Assembly: GCF_016907545.1 (NCBI RefSeq)
Contig: NZ_JAFBCD010000001.1
Coordinates: 3,596,001-3,660,000 of the forward strand
From: Paenarthrobacter ilicis
GTDB taxonomy: Bacteria; Actinomycetota; Actinomycetes; Actinomycetales; Micrococcaceae
DNA length: 64,000 bases
Direction: 5' to 3'
Position numbers and translations under genes: made by a program. This document shows, in pieces, positions 61,522-64,000 of the stretch. Position 1 is the first letter of the stretch, and each line of letters starts with the position of its first letter. The notes below the pieces were generated by a model. The model was not told the DNA's origin, searched no databases, and was given only the letters and a program-made list of their open reading frames with translations.

Positions 61522-62409
61522 TCAGGGGGCTGGAGCTTTCCACACCCACGGCTCCAAAGGCAGCTTCCCCGGGTCAAAGAACGGAAGCGCCGCGGAGAGC
61601 GGTCCGGCCGGAAGCCCCAGGGAATCCAGGATCACATCGCGCACGCGATCGGCGGAGAGTCCCACCGCGGAAAGGTCGCCCAGCGTCACGGCACCGTCGC
61701 GCTTTGCCAGCCTCACGCCGTCGTGGTTCACCACCAACGGAACGTGCGCATATTCCGGCACCGGCAGCCCCAACAGCGTGGCCAGATACACCTGCCGCGG
61801 CGTTGATGGGAGGAGGTCATCGCCGCGAACCACCTGGTCGATTCCCTGGGCGGCGTCGTCCACCACCACGGCCAGGTTGTAGGCGGTCACGTGATCATTC
61901 CTCCGCAGCACGAAATCGTCCACCACGCCGGTATAGGTGCCGTGCAACCGGTCCTCCACAGTCCATGCGGAGACCTCGGATCGGAGACGGATGGACGCTG
62001 GGCGCGACGCACTCCGGATGGCCCGCTCGGCCGGGCCCAGGTTCCGGCACGTACCCGGATACGCACCCTGCGGGGCGTGCGGAGCAGACGGCGCCTCCTG
62101 GATTTCCTTGCGCGTGCAGAAACACGGGTACGTGCGCCCGTCCGCTGTGAGGCGATCGATTGCGTCGTCGTACAGCGCCCCGCGCTCCGTCTGACGCACG
62201 ACGGCGGCGTCCCACCGCACGCCTACAGCCTCCAGATCGCGGAGCTGCACAGCCTCCGCTCCGGCCCGTGCACGGTCCAGGTCCTCCACGCGAAGCAGGA
62301 AGTCGCGGCCCGTGGATTTGGCCAAGAGCCAGGCAAGGATGGCCGTCCGGAGGTTTCCAACGTGCAGCTCACCGGACGGGCTTGGGGCGAAGCGGCCAGC
62401 GGAAGTCAT
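61522..62409 (-). CDS. gluQ: Glutamyl-Q tRNA(Asp) synthetase
   Basis: 295 aa, a shortened class I synthetase lacking the anticodon domain. HIGH-like PSGELHVGNLRTAI, zinc-site cysteines in CFCTRKE and YPGTC, and KMSKS-like RLAKRDG. It glutamylates queuosine in tRNA(Asp). The ATG is preceded by TAGGCT with a 6-nt gap and has no ribosome-binding site (leaderless). Confidence 0.94.
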   Translation of the reverse strand: MTSAGRFAPSPSGELHVGNLRTAILAWLLAKSTGRDFLLRVEDLDRARAGAEAVQLRDLEAVGVRWDAAVVRQTERGALYDDAIDRLTADGRTYPCFCTRKEIQEAPSAPHAPQGAYPGTCRNLGPAERAIRSASRPASIRLRSEVSAWTVEDRLHGTYTGVVDDFVLRRNDHVTAYNLAVVVDDAAQGIDQVVRGDDLLPSTPRQVYLATLLGLPVPEYAHVPLVVNHDGVRLAKRDGAVTLGDLSAVGLSADRVRDVILDSLGLPAGPLSAALPFFDPGKLPLEPWVWKAPAP

Positions 62410-62415
62410 ACAGCA

Positions 62416-62421
62416 AGCCTA
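62416..62421 (-). promoter_or_regulatory. Leaderless -10 box for gluQ
   Basis: Minus-strand TAGGCT, 6 nt before the ATG at 62409. Confidence 0.5.
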
Positions 62422-62448
62422 TGCGGCGGGGCGGGAGTGCCGGACGCA

Positions 62449-62496
62449 CAAGAGCCCCTCAGCTACCGCAACGATTCGGTGGCTCAGGGGCTCTTG
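62449..62496. other. Imperfect hairpin in the divergent gluQ / regulator gap
   Basis: Arms CAAGAGCCCCTCAGCTACCG (62449-62468) and its near-complement up to 62496, with an 8-nt loop and three mismatches. No T-tract on either strand and no gene ends here, so a terminator is not obvious. The rest of the 278-bp gap shows nothing else I can support. Confidence 0.5.
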
Positions 62497-62687
62497 GTGC
62501 TGCCCGGACAAAGACGGGCGGGTGCGGAATGACAATGCTGTGAACAAGAGTCAATCAGCGGCTGCTTCCTTGCGGGAAGCCTGTGACAGGGCTGCGGGTG
62601 GTGTTCCGCGTGACCTGCTGCCTGCGGGCTTGGGCGGTAGCCCTTGCCTGCTTCGTTGCCACTATTTCAGCAGGAGACATACAGTAG

Positions 62688-63218
62688 GTGCAACAGACCT
62701 CGAGTGGATTGATCGATCTGACCAGTCTGGATGGAATTCAACGACAGGAAGTGGTCACTTTGCAGGAACTCGACGGCACGGACCGGCGAATCCTCGCGGC
62801 TTTGGACGAGGATCCCCGGGTGCCCATCATGGTCCTTGCGCAGAAACTTCACCTGGCCCGCGGCACAGTGCAGTCCCGACTGGAGCGGATGACAAGCTCC
62901 GGGGCACTGCGCGCCAACAGCAGCAGAGTCCTCCCCTCTGCGCTGGGCCGCGGAGTGGCCGCTGCGGTCAGCGCAGAACTGGACCAGAGCCATCTCAACG
63001 AGGCAATCGCGGCCCTGCGGCGAATCCCCGAGGTCCTGGAGTGCCACGCCCCCGCCGGAGATACTGACCTGGTGATCAGGGTGGTGGCGAAGAGTCCGGA
63101 TGACCTCTACCGGGTCTCGGAGGAAATAAGGCTGTGTCCGGGGATCGTGCGGACGTCCACCAGCATGTTCCTGCGCGAAGTGATTCCTTACCGGACCACG
63201 GGACTCCTGGCCGGGTAG
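62688..63218 (+). CDS. AsnC/Lrp-family regulator
   Basis: 176 aa from GTG (AGGAG 12 nt upstream); the GTG at 62751 is an equally plausible start, giving 155 aa. Winged helix: LDGTDRRILAALDEDPRVPI, LAQKLHLARGTVQSRLERMT. Effector-binding RAM domain: VLECHAPAGDTDLVIRVVAK and LCPGIVRTSTSMFL. It is convergent with another Lrp-type gene 12 nt away. Its target is unknown; amino-acid-related control is usual. Confidence 0.85.
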   Translation: MQQTSSGLIDLTSLDGIQRQEVVTLQELDGTDRRILAALDEDPRVPIMVLAQKLHLARGTVQSRLERMTSSGALRANSSRVLPSALGRGVAAAVSAELDQSHLNEAIAALRRIPEVLECHAPAGDTDLVIRVVAKSPDDLYRVSEEIRLCPGIVRTSTSMFLREVIPYRTTGLLAG

Positions 63219-63230
63219 ACGGGCGGCTGC

Positions 63231-63686
63231 CTAAACAGGCGGCCCGATATTCGTCTTGAGGTTCTTCATCACCAGCGTGGACGTCAGTCGTTCCACCGCA
63301 GGCAGCGCGGCCAACTCGTCGTCGTAAAAGCGCTGGTAGGCGGGCAAGTCGGCAGCGATGACCTTCAGCAGATAGTCCGGCGAACCGAACAATCGCTGGG
63401 CCTCCACGATGTTGGGGCTGGCGGCCACCCGATCCTCGAAATCCGCCATGGTGGTCCGGTCCACCTGGCGCAGCGTGACAAAGACGATCGCCTCGAAACC
63501 CAGTCCCACAGCGCCGGGGTCAATGTCCGCGCGGTAGCCGCGGATCACCCCGTCTTTCTCCAGATCGCGGAGCCGCCTGTGGCAAGGGGCCACAGTCAAC
63601 CCCACTTTGGAGGCGAGCGCCGTGGCAGTCATCCGGCCATCTTCTTTGAGGTGGCGCAAAATACTTCTGTCGATTCCGTCAATCAC
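63231..63686 (-). CDS. AsnC/Lrp-family regulator (probable regulator of the LysE exporter)
   Basis: 151 aa. IDGIDRSILRHLKEDGRMTA, LASKVGLTVAPCHRRLRDLE, GVIRGYRADIDPGAVGLGFE and GSPDYLLKVIAADLPAYQRF follow the Lrp layout (winged helix then RAM domain). It diverges from a LysE exporter, the usual arrangement where the regulator senses the exported amino acid. GTG start with TAAGAT exactly 6 nt upstream: leaderless. Confidence 0.92.
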   Translation of the reverse strand: MIDGIDRSILRHLKEDGRMTATALASKVGLTVAPCHRRLRDLEKDGVIRGYRADIDPGAVGLGFEAIVFVTLRQVDRTTMADFEDRVAASPNIVEAQRLFGSPDYLLKVIAADLPAYQRFYDDELAALPAVERLTSTLVMKNLKTNIGPPV

Positions 63687-63692
63687 GCATAT

Positions 63693-63698
63693 ATCTTA
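63693..63698 (-). promoter_or_regulatory. Leaderless -10 box for the Lrp regulator
   Basis: Minus-strand TAAGAT, 6 nt before the GTG at 63686. Confidence 0.5.
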
Positions 63699-63754
63699 CC
63701 CAAAGCAGCTGTCTCTGCGATAAAAACGGGAACACTTATGGCCAGTTTTTACCT

Positions 63755-63780
63755 AGAGTTTTCCCGTTCCCTAAAACTCT
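63755..63780. promoter_or_regulatory. Inverted repeat upstream of lysE, candidate Lrp operator
   Basis: AGAGTTTT (63755-63762) and AAAACTCT (63773-63780), 10 nt apart, immediately before the exporter's ribosome-binding site. The position suits an Lrp-type site controlling the exporter. Confidence 0.4.
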
Positions 63781-63789
63781 GGAGAGACC

Positions 63790-64000
63790 GTGAATCCGCA
63801 GCTGTTCCTCGCCTTCATCCTCGTTGCGGTCACCCTGGCGTGCACCCCGGGCGTGGACTGGGCCTACTCCATCTCGGCCGGCCTCCGCCAACGCAGCTTC
63901 GTGCCCGCAGTGGCGGGGCTGTGCAGCGGCTACGTGGTGCACACCTTGTTGATGGTGGCCGGGTTGGCGGCTTTGTTGGCCGGCGTACCAGGCCTCCTCG
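63790..64000 (+). CDS. LysE-family amino-acid exporter (5' part, cut by window end)
   Basis: The first 70 codons from GTG, with GGAG about 6 nt upstream. Encodes NPQLFLAFILVAVTLACTPG, then VDWAYSISAGLRQRSFVPAV and GLCSGYVVHTLLMVAGLAAL. The TPGVD segment after helix 1 and the Gly-rich helix 2 are typical of LysE/RhtB exporters. The rest lies outside the window. Confidence 0.88.
   Translation, partial: MNPQLFLAFILVAVTLACTPGVDWAYSISAGLRQRSFVPAVAGLCSGYVVHTLLMVAGLAALLAGVPGLL

Overview
The window reads as a chromosomal segment of a high-GC Gram-positive soil actinobacterium, most likely Micrococcaceae close to Arthrobacter/Paenarthrobacter. The basis is actinobacterial rRNA operons, zinc-ribbon-free L28/L33/S14, DUF6318 lipoproteins, leaderless promoters and gene content. 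No sequence search was possible, so this placement comes from family recognition.

Layout. 1-13.1 kb: two rRNA operons in the same (minus) orientation. The first is cut by the window start. The second is complete (16S-23S-5S). Between them lie an alpha/beta hydrolase and a divergent SARP regulator. 13.1-13.9 kb: rpmB-rpmG-rpsN. 14.3-17.0 kb: a three-gene flavin electron-transfer unit (ferric-reductase-like membrane oxidoreductase, FMN-binding protein, ApbE). 17.0-19.6 kb: two paralogous SGNH hydrolases around a MarR regulator and a YciI protein. 19.7-24.9 kb: a five-gene siderophore-iron uptake operon behind a DtxR/IdeR-like operator. 24.9-26.3 kb: a gene-poor stretch with a GNAT gene remnant and three tiny membrane-protein ORFs. 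26.3-32.6 kb: an FBP-type EF-G-binding protein, then jetA-jetB-jetC (Wadjet/MksBEF SMC complex) with no jetD nuclease next to it.

32.9-43.6 kb: mixed metabolic and envelope genes (acyl-CoA dehydrogenase, YchJ, flavin reductase, aldo/keto reductase, sulfite-oxidase-fold molybdoenzyme, S4 protein). They are followed by a secreted trio (DUF6318 lipoprotein, PKD-like protein and a shortened lipoprotein paralogue), a DUF3817 membrane protein and a GIY-YIG-like protein. 43.8-48.7 kb: an asparagine/aspartate utilisation cluster (FadR-type regulator, asparaginase, aspartase, permease). 48.8-56.1 kb: a complete non-phosphorylating L-fucose pathway in two divergent arms (fucosidase, mutarotase, dehydrogenase, lactonase and dehydratase; then FAH-family hydrolase and SDR) with a FadR-type regulator and palindromic operators. 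56.2-64.0 kb: a GNAT-AAA ATPase fusion, LtrA, an HD hydrolase, an SDR, a beta-lactamase-fold hydrolase, gluQ, two AsnC/Lrp regulators and a truncated LysE exporter.

Cross-cutting signals. At least nine single genes, including five regulators, have a TANNNT-like -10 box ending exactly 6 nt before the start codon and no Shine-Dalgarno sequence, which predicts leaderless mRNAs; a tenth has 7 nt. Two families of short intergenic repeats recur: a GTGAGAGAG-core motif (six copies) and a 61-63 bp GGGGCCCG palindrome (two copies). Start codons were moved from the longest ORF wherever a ribosome-binding site, a 1-8 nt overlap or a promoter favoured another start.
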